A DNA stretch of 64,000 nt. Source: Ascoidea rubescens DSM 1968. Its lineage: Eukaryota > Ascomycota > Saccharomycetes > Ascoideales > Ascoideaceae. The stretch lies in assembly GCF_001661345.1 (NCBI RefSeq), contig NW_017962916.1:381369-445368 (forward strand), read 5' to 3'. A program made the translations under genes and the position numbers. Shown piece by piece: positions 17,645 through 31,800 of this stretch. Every line of letters starts with the position of its first letter. Within the stretch, counting starts at the first letter, position 1. The notes below the pieces were generated by a model. It was not told the origin of the DNA and did not search any database. It worked only from the letters and a program-made list of their open reading frames with translations.

Positions 17645-18080
17645 TATAATTGTTAAAAGCCAGTTAACCCTGCTAGTTAAAAATCAAACTTATTATTTCT
17701 GTCAACAATAGTTTGCATCTTTATTAATTTCTAAATTGGTCAAATGACACAGCTGGGGGTAAGATTATTAACTTTTATTAACCCACCCATTGATCAGCAA
17801 ACAAACGTAGGAGTGGCGGTGTAAAAGAAAACACTACAGTAAAACAATCACATACGCCACACCTTATAAGGGCTGACATGATTTGTGGTAACTGTGCAGA
17901 TGGTCTATTCCAACCGGACACTACGTATTCCAATCCTGGATACGGATATCTGCAGGAAAAAATAGTCCGACAAATAACCACTCGCTTGACAAAACGAACA
18001 ACAACAATTATTCTTTGTTGCGGCTGTTGTAGCGAATCCATAGTAATATATTACAATAAAGCAGCATATACGAAAGAAGA
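17645..18080. other. Upstream region of the zinc-cluster gene and edge of the relic region
   Basis: Promoter-side DNA of the zinc-cluster gene. Composition changes here from AT-rich to more balanced. An 81-codon plus-strand frame (17878-18123) shows no family resemblance and I do not call it a gene. Retroelement homology begins at about 18.1 kb. Confidence 0.5.
17915..17969. promoter_or_regulatory. Cluster of CGGA triplets upstream of the zinc-cluster gene
   Basis: CGGA occurs at 17915-17918 and 17943-17946, and its inverse TCCG at 17966-17969, 270-325 bases upstream of the zinc-cluster start codon. Inverted CGG triplets are classic targets of Zn2Cys6 dimers, so self-regulation is possible. 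The spacing of 19 bases is not a known standard; weak evidence. Confidence 0.25.
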
Positions 18081-18089
18081 TCGAAGAAG

Positions 18090-21000
18090 TGATCGCCACC
18101 CCTTTTATGGGCAACTGGGTTAGATCTCAGAGCGCCACCGGCGCAGACCGGTGAGCGACACCGAGCGACCAACTGTAGACATTTGGGAGACTGACATCAA
18201 AATGTGCTTGGTGATTCAGTCATTGGTAATATGGTTAGGCAACACGATAGCCGATCTGTTACCGCAGTAAATAATTTGGTTATCACCATCCGTAAGATTA
18301 TATCTAAAAATCTGCCTTTGCAACACTGCTTCCTTGACTGTTTGCGCAAGTTAAATCTACTCAGTTTTACATGCCGGCAAGGCCACTGAAGTCTGCTTTT
18401 TGGGAGTTTCAAGCAACTGGGTGCTGAGTATTCTAGAACGGATAACTTCCAACTAATGCATGGACTCCATAATCTTCAGGCAATTTATTGAAAAAGAATC
18501 GGGCTTACCCGACTGACCAAGATGCTTTGCCATCACCAGATAGTCAATATTGTGCAATGAGTAGCACCTCCTATTTGATTGGGGTATAAGCGAGTCAGAT
18601 ATTTCCATTCAATTCAATAAGGTACCCTTTAAAAGTGACCATTCTATATTGTAAGCACTTAACAGCGACAAATGGCGATCCGCCAATTAATTATTTGACT
18701 AAATATGTTTCAGCGTTGGCCCCACACCGCTGAGCTTTATCAAGCACAATGTACGAGTCGGCATTATTTGTGTGGCCGTGGATGAGCAGCTTCCATCTAA
18801 TATTTCTGGGCCTCCGTTTTCTCGTCAGCGTCAAGAAATGAAAATGTAGAAACGATTTTCTCATTAACAAGAAGTGAAGAAAAATGACCAGGCGCTCCTG
18901 CGGGTTGTTTGGTCATATTCATGCAGCTGATTTTTGAATTTACCTCCATGGCCATTGTTCCTGAGGAAGCCGCAAGCGAATGATTAGCGACCTGTAGTCA
19001 ATGCCTGAATTGGTGTTTGGCTGTTGAGAGCTTAAGCCGACCATGTGCCACCGACCGGTATTGAAACGCACAACGACTGTGGACAATACAAATTCATTTG
19101 CCTTCCCCACAACTTAATTGTTTATGTGGCAAATTTGATTGCGCAGCAACAAATTATTTATTGGTTAATTGATGCCAAAGGCTGTGGCAGGCTGCGGCAT
19201 CACAGAATTGAGTTCGATAGCTCTGTTGTGGAACCAACTTGTCAGATTCATATGATGGATTATGAGTGGCATTATTTCTGCAACAGCAGAAGAATTGAAA
19301 GCACCTTTATAAGAAAATATATAACAGGTTGTTTCAGCAGCATTTGGAAGGCTAAGAAGCGAACATAGTTGCAGTACTGGTCTGTCATTGCGCAAATCGC
19401 GCTCTGCTGCTCCGTTCATTGTGGGCACTCAGCGGCAGCTGATAAGTGATTACCATGAAAATAAACGTCCAATCACATAAGTATTGTTCTGAAGAATGTC
19501 CGCAGCTGTGCTGTACGTACATGATTCGAGATGATGTTTGCGCATGTTGGTTCAGCAGTTAACGCAGCAATAATGACGGAATCCAAACTTCTGCAATGAG
19601 AAGAGTCATTGATATTGTGCGCTAATGAGTCGAAGGTCATCAAAGCTCAGCTTTCATGTTATCGAGGTCCTCTGGACGTCAGTTGCCATTCCGCAGTGAG
19701 CATCAACAACGTCATGTCTATCATTGCGAGACGCGACAATCGTGTTTAAATCAATTTCATTGACATTCACACAACATTGGGTTCTTTCATCTTCGTTGAT
19801 GTTACTATACTCATCATCGACTTTGGAGCTACAATTTGATACAGAATGTGAAGAAGTTGAAGTGTGTTATGTTTGACGTTCAAAGAGGTGGACCGATTTC
19901 TCGTCGGATCACCAGAAGCAGTTGGAGCATTTCCACAGCGGATGAAATTGGTTTTGATCCGCGGCCAGTGATGGATCATTGAAAATGAACTGATTCCAAC
20001 AATGCGACAAGGGATATTGACAACGACACAGTTGTTATGGGTGTTGTGCAGTCCGTTGCGTTGCATCTGGTATCGTTGCCCGTGAACGCCAGGAGGACCC
20101 ATGAATCTCCCAACTTGGTTTTGCTGATTTATTTGAGAAATGCAACCTATGCAGCAGATCCCAAATACAGAAACATAACAGCACTGAGTTGTGTTCTGTA
20201 GAGTAATTCAAAGGGACTGGCTAACGCACACGAATGCTTGGTGGCTATCAGATTCATCGCCAGTGCTGCGCAGATCACAGCTCTATTCTGCAAATAATGA
20301 AGAACATTTCTTTCGGTTAGCATCGTAGTAGGGTTGTTCCCGATAAGTGTTTGCCAACAATTGGCAGACCGATATTAATGAGAATCAAATGGAACTGACA
20401 TTTGATGTTCGGTTCCTTTGGATTGACATCAGCTAATGAGCGGCTTGGAAGCAAGCACGTTAACTGATCCCACTTAGTAAGTCCTATATTCGCTACTCGT
20501 TGAGTAAGATTATTATAATAGAGAAAATTTGCAACAACTATTGATGGTCTGGCAAATGAATCCGCACGACATATTTTGAGACAGAATCATTAGCGGTATG
20601 AAAATCATTATTTTCACCGGCAGCGACAACAGGCATTGGGCCAACAACATCATCAGGAAGTTCAACTGCAGCGGTGGCTTGTTGTGTGGGCGACTATTCT
20701 TAATGTTTGTCGCTTTCCCTTCGTGACACGTCTCACAGTTGCAATGAAAAATCATCAAAGTTGCAATCGAATTTGGCTCTATCGGTTGCGACAGTCTCTC
20801 TACAATCACCTAATTGTTCGTGCAGTTTTGTTATGATTAGTTCAACAGCAGAGGGGGCCGCAAGCCATTGATACTATCTTGATGCGGCCCTTGTACCTAG
20901 TAATGCATCTTTGAGAAAGTTACAATTATCCATTATTGAAAGCATGGACCGTCTATTTGCCTCTGCCGAAAATGATATTTTATTTGTATCATGAGGATCA

Positions 21001-22080
21001 CTGGCTTGATTCACTGATAAACCACCACTCTATCGAATGTCACCGCCAGTACATGTTTCATGAACGATAGTGTCACCAACACTTTAATATGAGTTGAATG
21101 AGGTGCTCAGCGGCTTTAGCAAGTTTTAATTGCAGGAATTTGTTGGGATCACCAGACCTGACATAGAACCGGTTATAATTATTCATTTGCTTAGTAGTTA
21201 CTTTGAACCACTGAACAGACCTGCTTTGATGAAGTTTGGGGTTTTCCAAAGCAGCCACAGCGGCCGATGAATCGGGTACAGCTGATGATGCTGCAGGAGC
21301 TGGACGTAGCACCAAACACTCACTGAGCAAATGTCCTCTTTGCACAAAGAGAGCATGTCATTCATTTTTGTTTTCGCCTTTTAATAGTTCTTTACTAACT
21401 GACACTCACGGTGTGGAGGCTTATTCAGCAGGAAGTGCATCGTCACTTACATCATCGGCCAAGACACGTTCGCCGGTCACTTAATTGTTGTTTAACTCCC
21501 CTGTTTGATTACGAACCAATTTGAAGTAAATGGTTGCAACACAATTACAGCGTAGAATTATCCTGCGAATCAATTAGCATTGTAGAGATGGAAAATATTT
21601 GAATAGAAGTAATTAAGGGCTTTTTTGTTATGCTCATTTTTGGATACTGTATGACGCCATTCACTAAAAGAGAGTGTCTAGACCATCATCACAGCGGCCT
21701 CAATCAGGAGAATAACTCGAAGTTTTTCGAAGTTCACTGATACCTCACGGCGATACCATCTAGTACTTAGCATCTTCTTTAATAGAGTGGGTCGTAATCC
21801 ACCCCTATCCAACCTATGGCAAATGGAATCTGATGCAACTTTAAATTTTTTGAATGAACGTCATCAGTAAGAATAACCGCTTTATTGAGGATGCACTAGA
21901 CGAACAGACCAAGCTGAGCCGTTTTGGCATTGAAGACCGAAGCCCAAATGTAAAGTCGGAGGTGTTCATTCGTTTCACTGATTTGTATCACTGATTCTTA
22001 GAAGCAAAAATTTGCAGTTTAGCGGATAACGTCTTGCAGCAAATCAATAATAAAATATTGAAGGGTAGATGAATATGAAA
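18090..22080 (-). mobile_element. Copia-type LTR retrotransposon relic (copy A)
   Basis: Fossil Ty1/copia-type element on the minus strand. Parts seen, reading leftward from its 5' side: gag zinc-knuckle remnant with GHLLSECLVLRPAP (near 21.33 kb), protease-like piece (near 21.09), GAG-pre-integrase zinc finger CETCHEGKATNI (20.68-20.75), reverse transcriptase trace (near 19.4), RNase H side (18.2-18.7), and LTR-like DNA near 18.1 sharing a GAGCGCCAC block with copy C. Heavily broken, with many interruptions; no target-site duplication visible. Probably very old. Ends are approximate. Confidence 0.7.
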
Positions 22081-22099
22081 ATGAAAAAGGTAGAATAAA

Positions 22100-25000
22100 T
22101 TGTCGGCCCCCTTTATGGGGATTGATGTTTAATCACAGAGTATCATAAAAGTAGACCAGTGACCGACAGCGTGGGTTCAAATGTAGTCATCTGGGACGCT
22201 CACAAGAGCTTCCTTCAACTCAGTGGCCACTCTTTACGCATTTGGGTTGATGTAATCAAAGACTTGACTTGACCTGCAAATCTCCGTTCGCGTTGGGCAA
22301 ACAGTTACCAGATGAAAATACCAATTATGGTCTCTAGAGGTCGGATGCGGGCGCGGTGAAATGGGATCAAATCTGAACAAAGGCCATCTTGAAGAGATCA
22401 TGACGTGATGGAACATTTGGATGCTAGTGAAGTCATGTCATGTGCGTTGCACTGGCAATGCTTTATTAACTTCGCAAGCAGTAAGGCATGGGGAGGTGCT
22501 CCGCTTTGTTCCTCACCACTGTTTCCCTCGCTGTTTGTTAGTTTGCTTGATTGGGGACAACCAATTTTTGGCACCACTGGATCCGCTACAATCAAGGACT
22601 TCTTTAACTTCAAACGGTGAAAATAAAAAGAGGACTAAGAGCTTCAATGAATAAGCAAATGAACTGCAACAGCAAGTGCTGTTTATTATCAACCGCATCA
22701 TTTTCTAAAATGATAATAATACCAGTTGCACAATCCAGATGTTTGAGTTGTAACAATTGTAATAATACACTTAATGAAAGAAAAGTATGACAATCCCGTA
22801 GCATAACCAACAGCAATTAACCGACCAACAATAATGAGATAGATCCAACTTGAGGTTAACATGAAAACCAAACCCAACATCAATGCAATTATTGAAACAA
22901 TTTTTTGGGACCTTTGAAAATTCTAAAATTCAGGGATCTAGTCAAAATATTATTAACATGACCTTTAGTTTCTACTTTTAAAGGTTAACACGGAACATTT
23001 TTCATCGTCCTTATAATGTAGCAAGTGACTGAATTATGTGTGGAGTTTCTGAGTTTGTTAGGATGGTTAGCCATTTTTATAGCAGAATTGTTGTCAACTG
23101 ATGGAATTGCTTTATTAACTTCACGTTTGATATATTTACAACCATGAATTCCCACAGAGGGTTTTTGACTGCTATAGTGAATGAAATGTACTGAGCATCG
23201 CAATTGAGCAGGACCCCTAATGTCTAGTCGTTGAGATTGAAGAAACAGGGTTCTGGTTGACGATAATCTGCTGAGCACCAATTGATATTTGGTCACCAAT
23301 CTGTGCGGCCGAAACTGTGTCAACGCATTAAGCGAGAGTAATTGATCATGCAGCATTGTAATGCACCAATAATGAGTTCGAGTCTTAATATTCCAGCATT
23401 CTTTTAACAGAATTTAATTGTGTTGGCTCGTTCATAAAATTTTGGGTAAGTATCCGAGCAGCAAACTAATTCTGCGCCGTAAACAATTTGGATGAAAACC
23501 AATTCAGGAACAATTTATCTACAAAGTGATGATTTTTCAGCATGCTCCTTAGGGCCGTCTCAATCAAGTAGGACCTTGTATTCGTCAGTCGTCATTGGTG
23601 AAGCCTGGCAATTCGGCTCATCTTGTTGAAACTGCTGAGCCATGATTGTGACGAAAGTGTTTACAGCCACCGTTATTTGGCTTTTAATTTCACCAACAAG
23701 AAGTCCAGAAAACAACCTGAGTTATTGCAAGGTCTTTTTTTTTAACCAAAGTGCTGACATACGATTTCACCAGCCGGACCACTGCAACTGATGATGTGGC
23801 AATAAATGATTATCCACATATAGTTCTGGAATACAATGGTTTGTGTTTTGTTTGAAATACAACACACAGTGTTCAGACGAAGCTCTATGAATCGCAAACG
23901 ACTGGGAGCATTAACCAATTTTTTGTATCGAGGAATAAGAGATTGCTTGGGTCCATAAATTATTTTGTATCTTACAGATTTTCAGATGATATGCACCATC
24001 AACCGGTCCAGAAAGAATATTCTTGTAAATTTCGGTATGAATATGCGCTTGAAGGATTGCACTGTTCACATCCATTTGAAGAATTTAAATGACTTTGATG
24101 GTTGAGCAGCAGATGATTCACTATCATTTTCATACTTAATTACTGGACAGTTTGCTCCTGAATAATCAATTTTGTCAAGCCGAGAAAACCTTTGAGCAAC
24201 TAGTCTTGCATTAAGAAAAGCACTAGTTGTAGATGGCTTCATTGTAAACACCCATCAGCGGCTAATAAGACTTTCTCATTGGAAAGACCAATCAACATGT
24301 AGTGTTTGTTTTCAAGCACTGGTTAGAGCTATGATTGACAACAACGTTGCAGATTGGGCCTGCAGAATTTGGTTAAGACTGGCAACGGCAAAGAGACCCG
24401 CAGCCGAATGTATTAGAGGAGACTTGTCTAGAGCTGTTTTTGTTTAGTCATCTGTATACCATTGATGTAGATTTTCAGTGTTCCAAAGATTCTTTCGAGG
24501 ACTTCGTTTCGCTCCAGCAAGTTGGTACTTATCGGATTAAGAACCAGTGTAAGCATTGGGACATTTGTCCTTTACTGATTTAGCACTAGTGATAAGATCA
24601 GCGGCTTGATGATTATCTTTACAACATGCAACCGATGTTTTTCAATGCAATTCATTGTTTTTGACACCGTCTGCCTCCTTATCATTTGAGCTGATGCCCA
24701 AATATTTAGCATTCTCATTATCGTTATCATTTGCTCTATCATCTGAAGGAACTGCAATTTTGTTATTTTTGTTACTAATATCAGTAAACTGATTTCACCC
24801 TATAACACGAGCAAGAGAAGCTGTAAATTTAACGGGAGACGAAATAGTTTATTAAATGGCAGCAAATAATGTTTCATTCAGAAAAAATTTTGTTTTATCA
24901 ATAAGACATAAAAACCAGACAACAGGGAGGCAGTTAAAAAACCTGCACACTAAGTAAGCCACTCTATTTATGTCCTAACAGACAAATGCACAGAAGAAAT

Positions 25001-26990
25001 TTGTAACACCTATTTTTGGTTTGCTGATTTGTTTGGGGATGATGGCACAAGGAGAACATCCAAACACCTTCCATATCACAGCAGTTGATTTTTGTTGCAT
25101 GAGGCATTTAAGGACTAGTAGTCAACTAAGCACCTTGTTTGCTGGCAATGAAGTTCATCAAAGAACGCTGCACAAATGTCATCATCGTTTCACAAATAGT
25201 TGGACAGATTAGCCTCAATTCCCATTGTCCGGCGTTTGTGACGTTGGTTCTTTGCCAACGCTGAGCCACCCCTGTTTGATAAAACTCATAAGAAACTGAC
25301 AATTCTTGTTTGTTTCCGTCTGAATGACAAAAATCTTTGAACATTCTGGATGAAAACTCTTTATCAGATTTGAAAGTAAGAACAATTTTTGCCAATTGAC
25401 GTTTGGCAAACTTTATATGATATTCTAATCTCACAACTGCTGATGATCGTGTGGCAACTGGAGGAAGAACGGTTTTTCTTGTGTAATCGTGAACAAACGC
25501 GAAAGAATAACCACTCTATTCAACAGCAACACTTTTCATTGGCGCCACAATATTAGAATGAGAAGCCGGACGATCAGCGGTGGCCCGTCTTTTACGCAAT
25601 TTCTTAACAATTTTGTTGGCTTTTCTTTTGTGACCAGAAATACTTTTTAACCACCAGCAACAGAAGTTTCATAGATTCTAGCTCTATGTCTCATACCAAT
25701 CTCAGCTCAATGCCCCAAATCTTTATGGGACTTTGTGGCAATTGACACAGCAGCAACTCGGGCTAAGAGAGATTATTGTAATTTTTTACGCTTCTTGTTC
25801 ATCGGCTAATGCACTATTCAATTAACGACAATCATTTTGAATGAGCACTAGCCGTCTTTAATTTTTGTAGCAGTAATTGAAGATGAATTGTTTTCATGGA
25901 GAGCAGGAAGATCACTGTTTATTCATCCACCATCAATAGGCATCGCAGTTTCAATATTTTTGACAACAACGATAGTGTCACCAAAACCAGAAATCGGACA
26001 TGAATGAGAGGATAGATGCCTGAACTAATCAACGTCAGCACAAATATGTTGGGAAGCACCACAATCGAAATATATTATCTTCGAATGGGACATGCGCGTT
26101 CTTGTTACTTTTAACGACCACGCAACCAGCGAGTGATCGTCTTGAGGGGCAACCTGAGTAGCCGGAGCAGGAACAGGATTGGCTGAAATGAACGATCCAG
26201 CGGGAAGTGACAGTAGTGAGAAACACCCACTAGCCAAATGTCCTTCTTTGGGGGAACCATCCTATGTCAATCTTTCCGATTTGGGATGTTGAATTGTTCG
26301 TAACTAAATGAAATTAACACTGTTGAATCTGAGTCACCAGCAAATGCACCTTCTCGAGGTTGATATGTCAAAACGTTTTGGTCAGTAAATCATATTTCAT
26401 GAGTGGCTCCAAATTGAGTTAGAATCCTATCGGTGTTGATGTCTGCAAAACCGACACAGCGTAAAAAATAACGGGAAATCAATTACCGTTATAGAACTGG
26501 TGAATATCAGAATAGAATTCATTAAGACTTTTTTGTTGGTGTTTTTCCTGGATAATGTTTTTCGCCACTTTCACAAAGTGAATCACTTGATGGTCATCAC
26601 AGCGGCCTCAGCACCGGTAGTTCCATGAAGTTATCGGAAGATGGCGGATACCTGACGGCCATAGCTTCCAGTGTATAGCTGTTTTTTTAATTCAGCAAAA
26701 AGCGGATCAACTACTAACTGACGTATGGACAATTGAGGCTAGAAGAACCTTATCTATGACTGAACGGACCTCAACAGCATCAATATGACATTTTTGTTTA
26801 TGCTTCAAACAACGGACCGAACTGAGCAGCATTGAAGATTAAGACCGAGGGTGAAGTGGTACAGTAAGCAACATCTATTAGTATTTTTTTTTCTGCCAGC
26901 GAACATTCATAATTTGACTCATATTTGTCCTAGCGAATCCAATAGAATATATCAGAGTGAATAGCTACATAAGAAAGCAGAACTTAAACG
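22100..26990 (-). mobile_element. Copia-type LTR retrotransposon relic (copy B)
   Basis: Fossil copia-type element on the minus strand and one of the clearest copies. Parts from 5' (right) to 3' (left): zinc-knuckle region (26.23 kb), protease with YFDCGASQHICAD (near 26.05), integrase with RMFKDFCHSDGNKQELS (25.2-25.4), the post-integrase WKVFGC block (near 25.05), reverse transcriptase with LVAQRFS and CPVIKYE (24.1-24.25), RNase H with VDNNSAIKMANHP (23.0-23.35), then the 3' LTR (22.1-22.65). Order PR-IN-RT-RH defines the copia group. Broken many times, old, ends approximate. It stands head to head with copy P1. Confidence 0.82.
22200..22650 (-). repeat. LTR-like segment (3' side of copy B)
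   Basis: Aligns by eye with 37.1-37.5 kb in the same orientation: both have GCGGGC followed by a GTRRAATGGG block and AATCTGAAC (near 22.35 and 37.18). It lies just left of the RNase H end of copy B, where a 3' LTR is expected. Divergence is large. Confidence 0.5.
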
Positions 26991-26999
26991 AGATGGGCA

Positions 27000-29900
27000 T
27001 CCTCATTTATTAGAAACTAATTGGATCAGAGGTCGTCACCAATGCTGCCAGTGTGCAACACTGAGCAGCCAAATGAAGACATACAAGAGGGTCACGAAAC
27101 CACTTCTCTATATAAAATGCTGGCGATCTCTTTTTTTCATTTTTTTATAGATCTCAACAACTTCATATATTATCGTGGATTTGCCTTAAGTTGTTATCAT
27201 CCAAATTGGGAACGTTCCGTCGCAAAAATCTGGGATACCAATGAATGGAGCAAACAATATTATTTGGGCTTCTGCCTGCAGATTCAAAGCGGTTAAGTTT
27301 GTTCGGTTGGCTCAATCTTTTATCGAGGAACCTTTTATATTTGCTGATGATGTTGATTCAAACAAAGCCGCAGTTGATTTTGGTTCCTTTCCCCATACGT
27401 TGGCTAATGGAAAATTGTTTCCGCTGTATTGGAAGGGGTGCCGCACATTGGATAAAATCGCCCTCGTGTATCAGACAACTTGGAGTCTTTCATTGTTCTA
27501 TCGGTGGTAAAGTTGCTGCTACTAAAAGTAGGTCACTCATTTCGGAATAGTGGCAAAGTTCATTTTATAATGAAAGCCATTACAAAAAATTGTTTAATAA
27601 GTTCTATTCCAATATTCTCTTGGGCTACAATGCAAATCAAGAAACATCTACTTTTTATGCTGATTTTCCCTTTGATAAATCCTACGCTGAGATGGGTCTT
27701 ATTCAATTGATAGACACTTGCCAAAATCCGTTTTCTGATGGAAAGGCCTTGGCAAGTCATCTTGGAAATGATGCGTTTACTGGTGGCTCCGGCTGAACAG
27801 TGTTTGAATGTGTTTGTCAGGAACTCCTCAACAAGGCAAAACAGTGAAAGATAACATGCAGTCGTTGTTCTCAATCAGACATTTAGATAGTGAGTGATTT
27901 AAACGACGTCTAGATTTTGCTTGATCATCAGTTCCAGCCGACGCTTGGGCTGCTGTGGCACTTCGGCATGCCCACCAAGTTAATGAGTCGCTGTTTGTTG
28001 AGTTCGTGAAGGTAACTAGGAACCTCATGATATACTCGAAAGTATTCCATTTTGATTGGGGCACTTCCTAAGATTCTTTGCCTAACCTCTATTTGTTCAG
28101 CAACTGATCAATTGATTCAAATGAGATTGCTGGCATCAGCGAAGCTAATGTTGATGGCCATGGTACAGGTTCAGTGTTGATTGTTAATAGTGAATCATTG
28201 GAACATGTTCTTTATGCTCCCTATGGTCGTAATTGGATTTCAAACTCAGCCGCTGGAATTCAAGGGCCTGCTTGTCTGTCAAAAATAATTGTGTTCATTT
28301 GAATATTGCATTGGCAGGTAACAGAGCCGTTTTAAGATTATATGAATTACTCCTTCTCTTTCTGCTGCTGCGTTAATGACTACAAATTGGCATAAACGTA
28401 TAAGGCATCCAGCTGTGAATGCTGCAAAAGATATAGCCAAATCGCGGCATGTCTGTTGCGGGCAGCTCAAAAGCAGATTCTTGGGAGAAAACCGACAAAA
28501 GATTATTAATGAATCGTCTGCAAGAGAGGTAACCACTAATCTTGGTATGCTTCATGTTGATATTGCGGTGCTTTTCTCATTGTTGATATTGGAGATAATT
28601 GATGTTTTTGCACCATTGTAGATGACAACTCATGATATGTCGTCGTTGCTCGATTTTCTGCTCGATGAATAAGAATTCCGAAAATGAAATATCAAATTGA
28701 TATTGATGAACAAATATTTGATGAAACGTTTTATACTGTCCGTTCTGATAGCCCAATTGCATATCAGCTGTTCAAAACCTTTTTGACAGTACGAAAAAAT
28801 CGAAGATGAAAAGTCAATTCATTTTTGTCCTCTTCAAAATGGGGTCGGTGACCGTTGGCAAAAGACAATGGTGCAAAACCCACCGCAATGTTAATTGAAG
28901 CAAATGTTTCTTATTACTTGTGGAATGAAAGTGGGTTATGTGAAGAGATTTTAGTGAATATGATTCCCACCAAGCAGGAAGCTCTGATCCCTCCTCTTTT
29001 TGAATTATATTATGAATCAAAATCAATTGCTCTCATGTTGCAGCGCTTGGATGTGCTGCTTATCCCATGATCCACAAACTAATCTGACCGATGGACATAA
29101 ATGACATGTTTCCGCTGTGGTTTTATTTGTTACGGCATAAGTATAATGGCCGCCAATGTGTGCAAACCCCATGTCTGTTGGCTGACTGTCAGCCGTTTCC
29201 GTAGCTTTGATAAAGCCATGTTTCTTTTCAATGATCGAATATTTGCGCTGATTAGGCCAAATACTTCGCTTGCTCTTGCAGCTGCACTAACTACACCAGG
29301 AGATTTGAGGGGAAATCTTTTCACCGCTAACAATATCAAACATAACCCAACTGGAATTGCCCTAGAAAATACATCAATCTATAAGTCAAATGAAAATGAT
29401 GTGTAAGTGGAGATCAGGTCTGTTGATGAATCGAAAGATGGTGTGGATGACAATCAATTGGATGAAAAGAATCAGTTGCATCAAGTGATGATCTTGATCA
29501 AGTTACTGATGCTAACACTGGGGCTGAATGTGGTGATGTCCAATTTGGTGCGTCCGAATACGTTCGTCAAGAAGACATTGATGACGTTTTAATGTAGTAA
29601 TATGCTACACAAATGAGTTAAAAGATACCCTTGAAACCAAGACACCGGTGACTTCTATGACTGCTACCCTTATGCATTGCTACCACTGTTGATCATAGTT
29701 TTGCGGAGACGATGCGTTCAGTTGCTTGTGAATCAATACTGCAGGCGATGCTTGTGTTCAATTCGTATTTGTTGGGTACCCATACCGGTGGAATAGGAGC
29801 AGTTGGATGCTTTCAGTGTTTACATTGAATTTAGCAACAACTGGTTATTTTCCTAAAGCCACACTAGTTGTTCAAAGCTTTTCTGCAGTTGAATCGATTG

Positions 29901-31800
29901 ATTTTTCGCACACATTTAGTCCAGTAACTAGGTATGAAATTATTAAAGTTTTTCTTGCTGCTACAGCTTGAAAGTAATTGTAGGATCAACAAATAGAGCT
30001 GACAACTGCCCTCCCTTGTGGTGATTTCGACGTTGCAATTTTCATTAAAAGATCTTTTAGCTTCATTAGATGAACGAATCGTCCGATTAATGGATCGTTG
30101 CACAATTCACTCAATAAAATCCAGCAGTCGGGTTTTATGACGGTACAGGAGAATGGTTAATGCTTTCTAATCTAACGGGTTCCAATGAAGTTCCGCTACT
30201 CCTGGTGATTTATATTTTTCTTAAAGCAACCGCCATTCCATTGTTCCATTACTTGTCGATGAACAGTTTATTGCCGGATCATCAGATTCAATGGCGAAGC
30301 TTGGGAAATGATTTTGACGTTCGTTGGTGATAATGGAACAACTTGGAGTGATTCTGGCTCGCTATCCTGGACTGGAAGCTGCTGACAGTAGGTTATGCAT
30401 TTGCTTCCTATCAAGACCTTCGTCAGATTAATTGGTCAACAGCTTATAGTGAATCAGGGTTTTTGCTAGCTACAGCTATGATGATAAATCAACAGAAGGA
30501 GCGATTAACAAATGATGGGTCCCAGCTGGATACTGGACAACTATCCTTGTACAGATCAAATTTTGTACCATTGAATTTTGCTGCCGGTTGATTAGGTTGT
30601 GATTTTCTTTTGGTGCGGGGCAATTCAGTTAATAGCTGAGTGCACCACGAAATATCCATCTAAGCTGTGCTGGAAAAAAGCCACGTTAACTCTATTCAAA
30701 TCAATTAGCTGCTCTTTCGAACGCTGTGAACATGGTTGAGTTATTTGCATGCTCCGACAATTTTTTGGCGGGAGACATTGATGATCGAAGTATTGTTTGT
30801 GGTCATAAGCTCTTTATTAATCAGAAGCCCGTTAAAAGGAACTGCATGAATCAGCCCTCAGTTGCCTGGCAGATCTGTGACGCCGAATACATCTCACCTC
30901 GGAGCATTGGAGTAGCAGTGTTCGTGATGGAGGATATCAGATATATTGGTCGAAATTTGGAAAACCAATTATATCACGTGGAACAACTCAGCTATCAACT
31001 TGCCTATCCAAGTCTCCAAACCCAACAGACCAAAGATTAATTTAATCTGCTATCATCTAATGAAATGGGTCCGCAATCTTGCTGTTACTTTTGCAACAGT
31101 CGATAATAACAGCAATGTTGGGCATGTGCTCCCTAAGGTGCCAAGTGATTCTGTGTTCAAATTTTTTATTTAATTATTTGAATGGTATATTCGATGATAG
31201 TCTTGGTTTGGTGCTTAGGTCGCTTTGGGTTCAATTGATTGTTATTGGTTGTTTGACTTCTCCATTGTTATGCTATATAATTGTAATACATTTCTCTGAC
31301 TAAGTGTAGTTATATTTTTTCTAGACCGGTTTCATTTTGATGATATTAAAAAATCTGTAGTTCAAGTATCAGCTCTATTACTTGGTATAATAACGTATTT
31401 GGTGGATCAGTTGATTTGCATATTCTGAGAATCATTTTCTGTGGTATTGCTATTATCCGTTTCATTTTATATTCGATGCTTTGAGTGTTGCCTTATCTGT
31501 CGCCTAAGGAAGTGGGTGTTTGCAGAGAACAATGAACCAAACTGGCCGGAAAACCTTCTTCACGCACAAAGCGAAGGAACTCCCAACGCCTCCTTGCTTG
31601 AAAGATTGCAAAAGCCCTCCTTTTGCAACTCTCATGGGAGTATTTCAGTACTACCATGTTCTCACTTCAAAACACTACCTTTTAAATGGCGGTTGTTGTG
31701 ATTCGAACCCATTCCACTGCCGGTGAGCCGATCCGTGGAGATCATCTATGCCACTCGCACTTGATAACCGCTCGGTAAACACGGTCTGTGGTTGGCGAAT
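27000..31800 (+). mobile_element. Copia-type LTR retrotransposon relic (copy P1)
   Basis: Fossil copia-type element on the plus strand. Parts: gag-like region (27.2-27.8 kb), zinc-knuckle remnant (27.87), GAG-pre-integrase (28.38-28.5, HKRIRHPAVNAAKDI), integrase start LHVDI (28.55), reverse transcriptase with IDFSHTFSPVTRYE (29.89-29.94), RNase H with LAGDIDD, QPSVAWQ and DAEYI (30.77-30.9) and VDNNSNVGHVLPK (31.1), then a 3' LTR-like segment to about 31.75. Many breaks; clearly old. A TATATAAA sequence near 27.11 could be a leftover LTR promoter. Confidence 0.8.
31480..31760 (+). repeat. LTR-like segment (3' side of copy P1)
   Basis: The reverse complement near 31.69-31.74 matches the GGAATGGGTTC block of the LTR-like segments at 22.3 and 37.2 kb, in the opposite orientation as expected for a plus-strand element. 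Boundaries unclear. Confidence 0.4.

Noticed and set aside
17878-18123. 81-codon plus-strand frame with several Cys
   Set aside because: No Cys spacing of a known finger, no family likeness, and it overlaps the start of the relic DNA.
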